Assembly: GCF_015330165.1 (NCBI RefSeq)
Contig: NZ_JADDXT010000002.1
Coordinates: forward strand, 3,809,646 to 3,873,645
Length of the DNA: 64,000 nucleotides
From: Zobellia roscoffensis
GTDB taxonomy: Bacteria > Bacteroidota > Bacteroidia > Flavobacteriales > Flavobacteriaceae
Reading direction: 5' to 3'
Below are positions 52,534-61,553 of the stretch, piece by piece. The notes below the pieces were generated by a model, which was not told the DNA's origin, ran no database searches, and was given only the letters and a program-made list of their open reading frames with translations. The first letter of the stretch is position 1. Each line of letters starts with the position of its first letter. The translations under genes and the position numbers were made by a program.

Positions 52534-54162
52534 TTAAACCTGAATAACACCTAAATTAAAATCTTTTTCGATTGGAGCATGGTTCGCAGCCTCTATTCCC
52601 ATTGATATCCATTTACGGGTATCCAAAGGATTTATAATGGCATCCGTCCAAAGCCGTGAAGCTGCATAATAAGGAGAAACTTGGTTATCATATCTACTTT
52701 TAATTTTATTGAACAGTTCCGCTTCCTTCTTTTCTGTTAATGTTTCGCCTTTCTTTTTGAGTGATGCTTTTTCAATCTGCAGCAATACTTTTGCTGCAGA
52801 GTTACCGCCCATAACGGCTAACTCAGCGCTTGGCCAGGCTACAATCAATCTTGGGTCATAAGCTTTGCCACACATAGCGTAGTTACCTGCACCATAACTA
52901 TTGCCAATTACAATAGTGAATTTAGGCACTACAGAATTACTCACAGCGTTCACCATTTTAGCCCCATCTTTAATGATACCACCATGTTCACTTTTACTAC
53001 CCACCATGAAACCTGTAACATCTTGCAGGAATACTAGAGGGATTTTCTTTTGATTGCAATTAGCAATAAACCGAGTAGCTTTATCGGCAGAATCGGAGTA
53101 GATAACACCACCAAACTGCATTTCTCCTTTTTGGGTTTTTACCACTTTGCGCTGGTTAGCAACAATACCAACGGCCCATCCATCAATTCTGGCATAGCCG
53201 GTTAAAATAGTTTTTCCATACCCTTCTTTATACTCATCAAACTCTGAGTTGTCTACTAGCCGCTTAATAATTTCGCCCATATCATACTGGTCCGTTCTGG
53301 TGTTAGGAAGAATACCAAACATATCATCTGGGTTTTCCTTTGGCTTTATGGTAGGCTTTCTATTATATCCGGCTTTATCAAAATCACCAATTTTATCCAT
53401 GATGTTCTTAATGGTGGTCAGCGCATCAGCATCATCTTTAGCTTTATAATCGGTTACACCACTTACTTCACAATGTGTGGTAGCCCCACCTAAGGTTTCA
53501 TTGTCTATAGTTTCTCCAATAGCAGCTTTTACGAGATAGCTTCCAGCTAAGAAAATACTACCTGTTTTATCAACTATTAGAGCTTCATCACTCATTATGG
53601 GTAAATAGGCTCCACCAGCAACACAACTACCCATAACCGCAGCAATTTGGGTGATGCCCATGCTGCTCATTTTAGCATTGTTTCGGAATATTCTTCCAAA
53701 ATGCTCTTTGTCAGGAAAAATTTCATCCTGTAAAGGAAGATAAACACCTGCACTATCTACTAAATAGATAATGGGTAAGCGGTTTTCCATGGCAATTTCC
53801 TGCGCACGTAGGTTTTTCTTTCCTGTTATAGGAAACCAAGCTCCGGCTTTTACCGTTGCATCATTGGCGACAACAATACATTGTTTGCCGGAAACGTAAC
53901 CAATTTTAATAACTACGCCGCCAGAGGGGCATCCACCATGTTCTTCGTACATGCCGTCACCTACAAAAGCACCTATTTCAACACTATCTTTATTGGTGTC
54001 CAAAAGATAGTCAATGCGCTCGCGAGCTGTCATTTTCCCTTGAGCATGTTGTTTTTCAATACGCGCTTTACCACCTCCCAATTTTACTTGGGCCAAGCGC
54101 CTTTTAAGGTCGCTTAAGAGTAATTTGTTGTGGTCTTCGTTCTTGTTAAATTTTAAATCCAT
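52534..54162 (-). CDS. Acyl-CoA carboxylase carboxyltransferase (beta) subunit, methylcrotonyl-CoA carboxylase-like
   Basis: This 542-residue carboxyltransferase starts at the ATG at 54162; a TTG 21 bp upstream is rejected. Crotonase-fold motifs include GGCPSGGVV, QDEIFPDKEHFGRIFRN, MGSCVAGGAYLP, TGFMVGSKSEHGGIIKDGAK and SYGAGNYAMCGKAYDP. The QDEIFPD stretch and overall pattern look more like methylcrotonyl-CoA than propionyl-CoA carboxylase. No biotin carboxylase or biotin carrier gene is nearby, so the partner is encoded elsewhere. The exact substrate is not certain. Confidence 0.88.
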   Translation of the reverse strand: MDLKFNKNEDHNKLLLSDLKRRLAQVKLGGGKARIEKQHAQGKMTARERIDYLLDTNKDSVEIGAFVGDGMYEEHGGCPSGGVVIKIGYVSGKQCIVVANDATVKAGAWFPITGKKNLRAQEIAMENRLPIIYLVDSAGVYLPLQDEIFPDKEHFGRIFRNNAKMSSMGITQIAAVMGSCVAGGAYLPIMSDEALIVDKTGSIFLAGSYLVKAAIGETIDNETLGGATTHCEVSGVTDYKAKDDADALTTIKNIMDKIGDFDKAGYNRKPTIKPKENPDDMFGILPNTRTDQYDMGEIIKRLVDNSEFDEYKEGYGKTILTGYARIDGWAVGIVANQRKVVKTQKGEMQFGGVIYSDSADKATRFIANCNQKKIPLVFLQDVTGFMVGSKSEHGGIIKDGAKMVNAVSNSVVPKFTIVIGNSYGAGNYAMCGKAYDPRLIVAWPSAELAVMGGNSAAKVLLQIEKASLKKKGETLTEKKEAELFNKIKSRYDNQVSPYYAASRLWTDAIINPLDTRKWISMGIEAANHAPIEKDFNLGVIQV

Positions 54163-54209
54163 TTTTTTGCCTTGACATTTCAATGCTTAAAGATAAGGAG
54201 TAAAATTGT

Positions 54210-54217
54210 TTACATTT
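54210..54217 (+). promoter_or_regulatory. -7 promoter element of the Gfo/Idh/MocA gene
   Basis: TACATTTG matches TAnnTTTG, ends 18 nt before the ATG at 54236, and lies in the short divergent gap. Confidence 0.45.
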
Positions 54218-54235
54218 GAAAAAATTGAAAATCAT

Positions 54236-55231
54236 ATGACACAAGCAGTACGTTGGGGAATTGTAGGATTGGGAAGTATTGCCCACACTTTTGCAAAAGA
54301 TTTGGCTCTAGTTTCTGGGGGTACGCTTACCGCTGTTGCTTCTAGAAGTATAGATAAAGCAAAGGAATTTGCTAATGAATATGGTGCTGCCCACACTTTT
54401 GATAGTTATGATGCTCTTTTTGAATCTAATGAGGTTGATGTAGTTTATATTGCTACTCCACACACGTCTCATGAAGTTTTAAGCGTAAGAGCTATGGAGA
54501 AGGGAAAGCATGTACTTTGTGAGAAGCCTATGGGCGTGAATCCTGAGCAAGTTGCACGAATGATTGCCGTTGCAGAAAAGAATCAGGTTTTTTTAATGGA
54601 AGCTTTATGGAGCCGTTTCAACCCTTCTATTCAAGAAGCAAGACAACTTGTACAAAATGGAGAAATTGGTTCAATTGGGTTTATTCATGCTGATTTTGCT
54701 TTTTATGCTCTGGGAAGGGATGCCGAAAATAGACTTTTGAATCCCAATCTGGCCGGAGGGTCTTTGTTGGATATAGGTATATATCCTATCTTTCTATCTT
54801 ATTTGTTCTTGGGAATGCCCAAGAAAATACAAGCTTCGTCTCATTTTTATAAGACAGGAGTAGAAATGCAGACTTCTATGATATTTGAATATGAAAATGC
54901 ACAAGCTATTCTATACAGCGGATTGAATTCAAAATCTGAAATGAAGGCTGAAATATCAGGGAATGAAGGCAGTATTTTTCTTCACCCAAGGTGGCACGAA
55001 GCACAGGGGTATACAATAGAAAAAGAAGGTGAATTGATTGATTACGGATTGCCTACTTATGGCAGGGGTTATACCTATGAAATTGAAGAAGTCCAGGATT
55101 GTTTAATTTCCGGACAACTCCAAAGTAACATTTGGAGCCATCAGAATAGTAAGGATTTGGCCCGGCTTCTGTATGAGGTACGGCAAAAATCTGGAGTTAT
55201 TTTTCCTTTTGAGGAACAAAAGCAGGCTTAG
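54236..55231 (+). CDS. Gfo/Idh/MocA-family oxidoreductase
   Basis: This 331-residue NAD(P)-dependent oxidoreductase starts at the ATG at 54236; the upstream TTG overlaps the promoter. It has a Rossmann motif GIVGLGSIAHTFAKDL, the active-site motif HVLCEKPMGVNP with Lys, and LLDIGIYP in the C-terminal domain with a conserved Asp. The family acts on sugars, inositols and related alcohols, including trans-dihydrodiols; the substrate is undetermined. It is monocistronic by spacing and divergent from the carboxylase. Confidence 0.9.
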   Translation: MTQAVRWGIVGLGSIAHTFAKDLALVSGGTLTAVASRSIDKAKEFANEYGAAHTFDSYDALFESNEVDVVYIATPHTSHEVLSVRAMEKGKHVLCEKPMGVNPEQVARMIAVAEKNQVFLMEALWSRFNPSIQEARQLVQNGEIGSIGFIHADFAFYALGRDAENRLLNPNLAGGSLLDIGIYPIFLSYLFLGMPKKIQASSHFYKTGVEMQTSMIFEYENAQAILYSGLNSKSEMKAEISGNEGSIFLHPRWHEAQGYTIEKEGELIDYGLPTYGRGYTYEIEEVQDCLISGQLQSNIWSHQNSKDLARLLYEVRQKSGVIFPFEEQKQA

Positions 55232-55292
55232 AGCCTTAAAATATTTTAAAAATTACGATATTTGAAGTTACCAAAATTGAAACCGAATTAAC

Positions 55293-55475
55293 ATGGGAAT
55301 GAATAAAAATACCGTTTTGGCATGGGCCACATTTATTATGATTTTTGTGGGGCTAGCACTAATTGCTTTAGGAGCTTTTAGATACGATGAAGTTGCCGGT
55401 TGGGGATTTGCCTCCGTTGGAATTGGATTTTTTGCTATTGCTTGGGTGTTTAACGCTCTTAAAGGAAGAGTTTAA
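55293..55475 (+). CDS. CAL67264-type small membrane protein
   Basis: This 60-residue protein has two membrane helices (~8-27 and ~35-54) and a short basic tail. It is the type named CAL67264 family in flavobacterial annotation, usually next to EttA as here (45 bp upstream). Function unknown. Confidence 0.78.
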   Translation: MGMNKNTVLAWATFIMIFVGLALIALGAFRYDEVAGWGFASVGIGFFAIAWVFNALKGRV

Positions 55476-55520
55476 TTAAAGTCTATACTATCCTTATAAT
55501 AAATTATTTAACAACACAAT

Positions 55521-57212
55521 ATGTCTGATGATAAGAAGGTGATTTTCTCCATGTCAGGAGTCACCAAAACATATAAGAATGCGAATACGCCCGTTCTTAA
55601 AAATATATATTTAAGTTTTTTTTACGGAGCCAAGATCGGTATTTTAGGTCTTAACGGATCAGGTAAATCTACCTTGCTTAAAATTATTGCTGGAGTTGAT
55701 AAGAACTTTCAGGGTGATGTTGTTTTTTCACCTGGATATAAAGTGGGGTACTTAGAGCAAGAGCCAGAGTTGGATGAGAATAAAACTGTTCTCGAAATTG
55801 TAAAAGAGGGAGTAAGCGAGACTGTAGCTATACTTGATGAGTATAACAAAATCAACGATATGTTCGGGCTTCCGGAAGTCTATGAAGATGCTGATAAGAT
55901 GCAGAAGTTGATGGATAAACAAGCTGAGCTTCAAGATCAAATTGATGCGTCAAACGCTTGGGAACTAGATACGAAACTAGAAATAGCAATGGATGCACTT
56001 CGTACTCCTGAACCCGATAAGAAAATCGGGGTGCTTTCTGGAGGTGAAAGAAGACGAGTTGCCCTTTGTCGTCTATTGTTACAAGAGCCAGAAATATTAT
56101 TATTAGATGAACCTACCAACCATCTTGATGCAGAATCTGTGCACTGGTTGGAACATCATTTAGCACAATATAAGGGTACAGTAATCGCTGTAACTCATGA
56201 TAGGTACTTCTTGGACAATGTAGCGGGATGGATTTTGGAATTGGATAGAGGGGAAGGTATACCTTGGAAAGGAAACTACTCTAGCTGGTTAGATCAGAAA
56301 TCCAAACGTTTGGCGGAAGAAAGCAAAACTGCTTCTAAAAGACAGAAGACGTTGGAACGAGAGTTGGACTGGGTTCGTCAGGGAGCTAAAGGCCGTCAGA
56401 CCAAGCAAAAGGCTCGTTTAAAGAATTATGATAAGTTAATGAGTCAAGACCAAAAACAACTTGATGAAAAACTAGAAATCTATATTCCAAATGGTCCACG
56501 TTTGGGAACAAATGTACTTGAGGCTAAAGGCGTGAGTAAAGCTTATGATGATAAGTTGCTTTATGAAGACCTAAACTTTAAACTTCCTCAAGCAGGTATA
56601 GTTGGTGTAATTGGTCCAAACGGTGCTGGTAAGACTACTATTTTTAGGATGATTATGGGCGAAGAAACGCCTGATAAAGGTGATTTTGAAGTAGGGGAGA
56701 CTGCTAAGATTTCTTATGTTGATCAAAGTCACTCAAACATAGACCCGGAGAAATCAATCTGGCAAAACTTTAGTGATGAGCAAGAGCTTATTATGATGGG
56801 TGGCCGTCAAGTAAATTCCAGAGCGTATTTAAGCAGGTTCAATTTCTCTGGAAGTGAGCAAAACAAGAAGGTAAATATGCTTTCCGGTGGTGAGCGTAAC
56901 CGTCTTCACTTAGCTATGACGCTAAAAGAAGAGGGTAATGTATTACTTTTGGATGAGCCTACTAATGATTTAGACGTTAATACGTTACGAGCACTAGAGG
57001 AAGGTCTTGAAAATTTTGCAGGATGTGCGGTGGTTATCTCTCACGACCGTTGGTTCTTAGATCGTATCTGTACTCATATATTGGCGTTCGAAGGTGATTC
57101 TCAAGTCTATTTCTTTGAAGGTTCTTTCTCTGATTACGAAGAGAATAAGAAGAAACGTTTGGGGGGAGATTTAATTCCTCAACGTATTAAATACAAGAAG
57201 TTAATTCGATAA
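55521..57212 (+). CDS. ettA: Energy-dependent translational throttle protein EttA (ABC-F)
   Basis: This 563-residue soluble ABC-F ATPase has two nucleotide-binding domains: Walker A GLNGSGKST near 42-50 and GPNGAGKTT near 363-371, signatures LSGGERRR and LSGGERNR, and Walker B LLLDEPTNHLD and LLLDEPTNDLD. The linker and arm between domains carry basic KRQKTLERELDWVRQGAKGRQTK, typical of EttA. It gates the ribosome's first elongation step according to ATP/ADP ratio. A bidirectional terminator follows. Confidence 0.95.
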   Translation: MSDDKKVIFSMSGVTKTYKNANTPVLKNIYLSFFYGAKIGILGLNGSGKSTLLKIIAGVDKNFQGDVVFSPGYKVGYLEQEPELDENKTVLEIVKEGVSETVAILDEYNKINDMFGLPEVYEDADKMQKLMDKQAELQDQIDASNAWELDTKLEIAMDALRTPEPDKKIGVLSGGERRRVALCRLLLQEPEILLLDEPTNHLDAESVHWLEHHLAQYKGTVIAVTHDRYFLDNVAGWILELDRGEGIPWKGNYSSWLDQKSKRLAEESKTASKRQKTLERELDWVRQGAKGRQTKQKARLKNYDKLMSQDQKQLDEKLEIYIPNGPRLGTNVLEAKGVSKAYDDKLLYEDLNFKLPQAGIVGVIGPNGAGKTTIFRMIMGEETPDKGDFEVGETAKISYVDQSHSNIDPEKSIWQNFSDEQELIMMGGRQVNSRAYLSRFNFSGSEQNKKVNMLSGGERNRLHLAMTLKEEGNVLLLDEPTNDLDVNTLRALEEGLENFAGCAVVISHDRWFLDRICTHILAFEGDSQVYFFEGSFSDYEENKKKRLGGDLIPQRIKYKKLIR

Positions 57213-57241
57213 ATATAAATAACAGAACCACCTTTCAAACC

Positions 57242-57281
57242 AAAAAAGCTCCTAGGAAATGTATTCTTAGGAGCTTTTTTT
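57242..57281. terminator. Bidirectional terminator between ettA and the MBL gene
   Basis: AAAAAAGCTCCTA (57242-57254) pairs with TAGGAGCTTTTTT (57268-57280), a 13-bp perfect stem with U-runs on both strands, lying between convergent genes. Confidence 0.9.
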
Positions 57282-57295
57282 ATGGACTCTATTTT

Positions 57296-58096
57296 TTAAT
57301 AATCGTCATTTGGGTACCAATCTAATTGAACGACTTCAATTTCAGGGTCACCTGCATTTACTAATTCTTTGAATTTAGAAACATCGCTAACATCTGGTTT
57401 GCCTCTGTAATGGTATGGATACACTTGTTTTGGCTTAAAAGCTAATACCCCGGCCGCAGCACTTTCAGGTGTCATGGTGTAGGGGAGATTCATACATATA
57501 AATGCTTTATCTATATTTTTTAAAGCTCTCATTTCTGGTATATCTTCAGTATCACCTGAAAAATAGATACGTTGACCATCAATATTTAATATATAACCGT
57601 TACCACGTCCTTTTTCGTGGAATTTTAAAGCTTCCTCCCTTAAGTTATACATAGGTACGGCCTCAACAGTAATTCCATAACGCTCTTTACTCTCTCTATT
57701 ATTTAAAACATCGATCTGTGGCGTGAAAACTTTCGGTAATTTATCTGCTACTGCTTGTGGAACTATTATTTTAGCTTTATCAGTTCCCAAGGCCTCTATG
57801 GTCTCAACGTTTAAATGGTCACCATGAATATCGGTGATTAATATTAAGTCCGGAGATTTATACCCTTTAAAAGCTTCGGCTCCTCCAACGGGGTCGATGT
57901 AAATGGTAATATTGTTCCATTCTAAAATGGCAGTTGCATGTTCAATCGGAGTTATTTTTGCTTCGGAATTTTTTGTCTTTTCCATTGATGCAGCTACTGT
58001 TTTATCATTTGCTTCATGTGTTTTCTCTTTTTTATTCTCTTTACATCCAATAAAAAGAATGCTAGAGCTCATCAGTACTAATAAAAGGTTTTTCAT
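57296..58096 (-). CDS. Metallo-beta-lactamase-fold hydrolase, lipoprotein
   Basis: This 266-residue exported protein has a lipobox FIGC (Cys18). The MBL-fold signature is ITDIHGDHLN near 92-101, with later ligands in YFSGDTED and YPYHYRG. It resembles UlaG-like/PF13483 hydrolases. Natural substrate unknown; the lipid anchor places it in the periplasm or outer membrane. It follows the GNAT gene by 10 bp on the same strand, so the two are likely cotranscribed. Confidence 0.88.
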   Translation of the reverse strand: MKNLLLVLMSSSILFIGCKENKKEKTHEANDKTVAASMEKTKNSEAKITPIEHATAILEWNNITIYIDPVGGAEAFKGYKSPDLILITDIHGDHLNVETIEALGTDKAKIIVPQAVADKLPKVFTPQIDVLNNRESKERYGITVEAVPMYNLREEALKFHEKGRGNGYILNIDGQRIYFSGDTEDIPEMRALKNIDKAFICMNLPYTMTPESAAAGVLAFKPKQVYPYHYRGKPDVSDVSKFKELVNAGDPEIEVVQLDWYPNDDY

Positions 58097-58106
58097 AATA
58101 TTCTTG

Positions 58107-58568
58107 TTATAGGGTTAATTGCATTTTTATGTCACTTCGTGCGTATTCTACATGTTTTTCAATGGGAACCTCCTTAAAACCGAATTTCTTATAAATGTGT
58201 AGAGCATTATCTAATTTTGTACTAGAGTATAGAATAAGTGTTTCCAAAGCTTTTTCTTTGGCAAATTCTATAGCAAAGGATAACATCTTCTGACCAATTT
58301 TAAGTCCTTGAAATTCTGATGAAACAGCCATTTTCCCTAATTCAAAAGTAGTGTTGTTTACAGGTAAAAGAGCGAAACACCCTGTTATGGTATCTTCTTT
58401 TTTCGCAAAAAAGATATATCCTCCCTTATCAATGATATGTTCTTTACAATTTTCTAGGAGGTAAATATCCATTGGTTCAACCGAAAAGTATTGTTCTATC
58501 CATTTATGGTTTAGCTCTTTAAAAATGGGAGCATGAGTAGGTTTAAAAGGTATAATTTTAATGGACAT
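58107..58568 (-). CDS. GNAT-family N-acetyltransferase
   Basis: This 153-residue GNAT has the acetyl-CoA loop in ELGKMAVSSEFQGLKIGQKML near 76-96 and YKKFGFKEVP near the end, both standard for the fold. The substrate is unknown. It is upstream of the MBL lipoprotein gene. Confidence 0.9.
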   Translation of the reverse strand: MSIKIIPFKPTHAPIFKELNHKWIEQYFSVEPMDIYLLENCKEHIIDKGGYIFFAKKEDTITGCFALLPVNNTTFELGKMAVSSEFQGLKIGQKMLSFAIEFAKEKALETLILYSSTKLDNALHIYKKFGFKEVPIEKHVEYARSDIKMQLTL

Positions 58569-58730
58569 AAGATTCAGTTAATTTCATACTGATGTTTAAA
58601 GTTACCATATCGTAAACTTTTGTTTGACTTATTATTTGATTTTTTTACATCAAAAAATCTAAAAAGAAAATCTTACCGTATATAAAGCGATACAAACCAA
58701 TAATTTTTATTAGTAATTAATATTAACATT

Positions 58731-59618
58731 ATGACTGAAACAAAAAACAACAATGGATTAAAAGTGCTGGCAGGATTGTTAGGTGTGGTACTTTTGGGTA
58801 CCATAATTTACACTGTTAGTCTATACCAAGAAAAAAAGAAAAACGAAACTGCACTTACGCAAGAGAAGCAATTAGTAGTTGAGGATTTAAATAGCTTGAA
58901 GTCTGAATATGATAAAGCTATCTTAGAAAGTAACGCTACTAATGAAGAGTTGGTTTCCGCAAGAGATAATATTGCAAAATATATTGATTCTGTAAAAAGT
59001 ATGAAGGGTGATATTTCTTCTCTTTCTAGATACAGAAGACAAGTTGGTGTTTTAAAGGAAGAAAGAGCACAATTATTGAAGCAAGTTGATTCGCTTACCA
59101 AATCTAACACCTTTATTGCAATGCAAAGAGATAGCACCTATACGGAGTTAGAGAAACAAACTGTTTTTAATGATTCTTTGGTTGTACAGAACACACAATT
59201 GGCAGATGTAGTTGAAAAAGGTTCAGCTCTTAATTTGTCTAAGTTTAGTGTAGACGCGGTTAAAGAACGTAGCAGTGGAAAATTAGTTTCTACTTCTAGA
59301 GCTAAGAGAAGTGATAAATTTAAAATCTGTTTTACTGTTGCAGATAACGTAATTGCTCAAGCAGGAGATAGAGAGTTCTTTATTGAAGTTCTTGATCCAC
59401 AAGGTAATGTTTTGGGAGAAAGCTATTCTAAGACTAATGATTCTGGTGCTTCCGTAACCTACAGTAAAGGAACTGGTTTCTACTATGAAAATAAATCGTT
59501 AGATGTTTGTGATTATATTAGCAAACCTGCAGGAGATTTCAAAGAAGGAAATTACATGGTAAATGTTTATGATGATAGGCTGAAATTATTGGGAACTTCT
59601 AAGTTCACTTTAAAATAG
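58731..59618 (+). CDS. Membrane-anchored coiled-coil protein of unknown function
   Basis: This 295-residue protein has a short cytoplasmic start, one membrane helix at about 9-28 (LKVLAGLLGVVLLGTIIYTV), a long coiled coil at about 32-170 rich in Lys, Glu and Ser, and a compact C-terminal domain at about 190-295 that looks all-beta (FKICFTVADNV, REFFIEVLDPQGNVLG, GNYMVNVYDDRLKLLGTSKFTLK). I recognise it only as a conserved flavobacterial type. The layout resembles periplasmic spacer or scaffold proteins. It is monocistronic and ends at a strong terminator. Confidence 0.8.
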   Translation: MTETKNNNGLKVLAGLLGVVLLGTIIYTVSLYQEKKKNETALTQEKQLVVEDLNSLKSEYDKAILESNATNEELVSARDNIAKYIDSVKSMKGDISSLSRYRRQVGVLKEERAQLLKQVDSLTKSNTFIAMQRDSTYTELEKQTVFNDSLVVQNTQLADVVEKGSALNLSKFSVDAVKERSSGKLVSTSRAKRSDKFKICFTVADNVIAQAGDREFFIEVLDPQGNVLGESYSKTNDSGASVTYSKGTGFYYENKSLDVCDYISKPAGDFKEGNYMVNVYDDRLKLLGTSKFTLK

Positions 59619-59647
59619 TAAACACACTATCCATTACATATAAATGG

Positions 59648-59681
59648 AAAGGGGCAATCGTAAGATTGCCCCTTTTTTATT
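59648..59681. terminator. Bidirectional terminator before fumC
   Basis: AAAGGGGCAATC (59648-59659) and GATTGCCCCTTT (59664-59675) form a perfect 12-bp stem with a GTAA loop and a T-run. It lies between convergent genes. Confidence 0.92.
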
Positions 59682-59700
59682 CCTGGTTTTTATCATTTAT

Positions 59701-61098
59701 CTACTTTAGACTTCCTACCATTTCTTCTGGTTTTACCCATTCGTCATAATCTTCTGCAGTAACATAGCCTAGATTGACAGCTTCCACTTTTAACGTGGTT
59801 CCGTTTTTATGTGCTGTATTAGCAATTTCAGCAGCTTTGTAATATCCTATTTTAGTATTCAAGGCTGTAACCAGCATTAAAGAGTTGTTCAAAAGCTCTT
59901 TAATAACTTCGTGATTAGGCTCAATTCCGGCGGCACAGTTCACATCAAAGCTTACACAGGCATCACCAAGCAATTCTGCAGATTGAAGGATGTTAGCAGC
60001 CATCATAGGCTTAAACACGTTCAATTCATAATGTCCTTGCGTGCCACCAACAGAAACAGCAACGTCATTACCCATTACTTGGGCACAAACCATTGTCATT
60101 GCTTCACATTGAGTTGGGTTAACCTTACCAGGCATTATAGAACTACCCGGCTCGTTTGCAGGGATAATAATTTCACCGATACCTGATCTAGGTCCAGAAG
60201 CCATCATACGAACGTCATTCGCTATTTTGTTTAGAGAAACAGCCAATTGCTTAAGGGCACCATGGCTTTCCACGATAGCATCATGCGCTGCTAATGCCTC
60301 AAACTTGTTTTCTGCTGTACGAAAAGGAAGACCGGTAAATTCAGCAATATATTTTGCCACAAGAACATCATAGCCGCTTGGCGTATTCAAACCTGTTCCC
60401 ACTGCAGTTCCTCCCAAAGCTAATTCACTTAAGTGGTCTAAGGTGTTATTCAAGGCTTTTAAGCCATGGTCTAACTGAGAGACATAGCCAGAAAACTCTT
60501 GGCCCAAAGTTAGGGGAGTCGCATCCATAAGATGAGTTCTGCCAATTTTAACTACTTGGGCAAAATCTTTCGATTTTTTATTTAGAGTATCTCGCAATTG
60601 AGTTACGCCTGGTATCGTATTCTGTACTATTTTTTTATAGGCAGCTATATGCATTCCTGTAGGGAAGGTGTCGTTGGAAGATTGTGATTTATTCACATCA
60701 TCGTTGGGCTGAATTGTTTTTTCACCTTCGCCTATTTTTTTGCCCGCTATTTCGTGTGCACGGTTCGCTATAACTTCGTTAACGTTCATGTTACTTTGCG
60801 TACCGGATCCAGTCTGCCAAATAACCAACGGAAATTGATCGTCATGCTTGCTATCTAAAATTTCATCGCACACTTGGGCAATAAGGTCTCTTTTTTCCTC
60901 CGCGAGAACACCTAATTCATGATTGGCATACGCGGCAGCTTTCTTCAAATAAGCAAAGCCATACACTACATCTAAAGGCATGGATCCTGAAGGACCTATT
61001 TTAAAGTTGTTTCTAGAACGCTCAGTTTGGGCGCCCCAATATTTATCACTAGGAACCTCTACTTGGCCCATTGTATCTTTTTCGATTCTAAAGCTCAT
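59701..61098 (-). CDS. fumC: Class II fumarate hydratase
   Basis: This is a 465-residue enzyme from the ATG at 61098. A further in-frame ATG nine codons upstream is less likely, because MSFRIEKDTMG is the family N-terminus. Signature GSSIMPGKVNPTQ holds the active-site loop; GSGTQSNMNVNEVIANRA and GRTHLMDATPL are also diagnostic. It hydrates fumarate to malate in the TCA cycle. Monocistronic. Confidence 0.96.
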   Translation of the reverse strand: MSFRIEKDTMGQVEVPSDKYWGAQTERSRNNFKIGPSGSMPLDVVYGFAYLKKAAAYANHELGVLAEEKRDLIAQVCDEILDSKHDDQFPLVIWQTGSGTQSNMNVNEVIANRAHEIAGKKIGEGEKTIQPNDDVNKSQSSNDTFPTGMHIAAYKKIVQNTIPGVTQLRDTLNKKSKDFAQVVKIGRTHLMDATPLTLGQEFSGYVSQLDHGLKALNNTLDHLSELALGGTAVGTGLNTPSGYDVLVAKYIAEFTGLPFRTAENKFEALAAHDAIVESHGALKQLAVSLNKIANDVRMMASGPRSGIGEIIIPANEPGSSIMPGKVNPTQCEAMTMVCAQVMGNDVAVSVGGTQGHYELNVFKPMMAANILQSAELLGDACVSFDVNCAAGIEPNHEVIKELLNNSLMLVTALNTKIGYYKAAEIANTAHKNGTTLKVEAVNLGYVTAEDYDEWVKPEEMVGSLK

Positions 61099-61208
61099 TA
61101 TTGGTAGTATTACATTAGTTAACAAAGGTACTATTTCACCATTTTATTTCCTCTTTGAGGCCTCAAAAATTTGGATTTTTTAAGTTATGCTATTTTTTTT
61201 GATTTCAA

Positions 61209-61241
61209 TTTGCAATTTTCATTCTTTCTAAAGTATCTTTG
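61209..61241 (+). promoter_or_regulatory. Promoter of the 56-residue membrane protein
   Basis: TATCTTTG at 61234-61241 is a perfect -7 box, with TTTG at 61209-61212 as the -33 element, 21 bp apart. The ATG follows 18 nt after the -7 box. Confidence 0.6.
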
Positions 61242-61259
61242 TATAGCAAAATTGAGCAC

Positions 61260-61430
61260 ATGGAATTTGATCAGTATCTTGGATTTTTAGCATTTTTGAC
61301 CATTTTAACTATTGGTTTTTGGTTAATGATTTTCTTATTAACCTTTGTAGTACCTTATTGGTTAGGTGGCAACATCTTGGAACTTTATAAAGAGTGGAGA
61401 GATAAGAAGAAAGCAAAACGTAGCGTATAA
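61260..61430 (+). CDS. Small membrane protein of unknown function
   Basis: This 56-residue protein starts at the ATG at 61260; an in-frame TTG 21 bp upstream is inside the promoter. It has one long hydrophobic segment (~8-35, perhaps a helix pair) and a basic tail (EWRDKKKAKRSV). A clear promoter and terminator bracket it, which argues that it is real. No family recognised. Confidence 0.65.
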   Translation: MEFDQYLGFLAFLTILTIGFWLMIFLLTFVVPYWLGGNILELYKEWRDKKKAKRSV

Positions 61431-61444
61431 CGCTTCTACATATT

Positions 61445-61486
61445 AAAAAAGCAGGAAAACGATTTGTCGTTTTCCTGCTTTTTTAT
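61445..61486. terminator. Strong bidirectional terminator
   Basis: Perfect 18-bp stem (61445-61462 with 61467-61484) and TTTG loop, with A-run and T-run flanks. It serves the small membrane protein gene and the convergent receptor gene. Confidence 0.93.
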
Positions 61487-61553
61487 GCCTATTAATGAAT
61501 GAAAAAACCTGTAGAGATAAAAACCTGACAGGGATTTTTACTAATTAGTTTCT

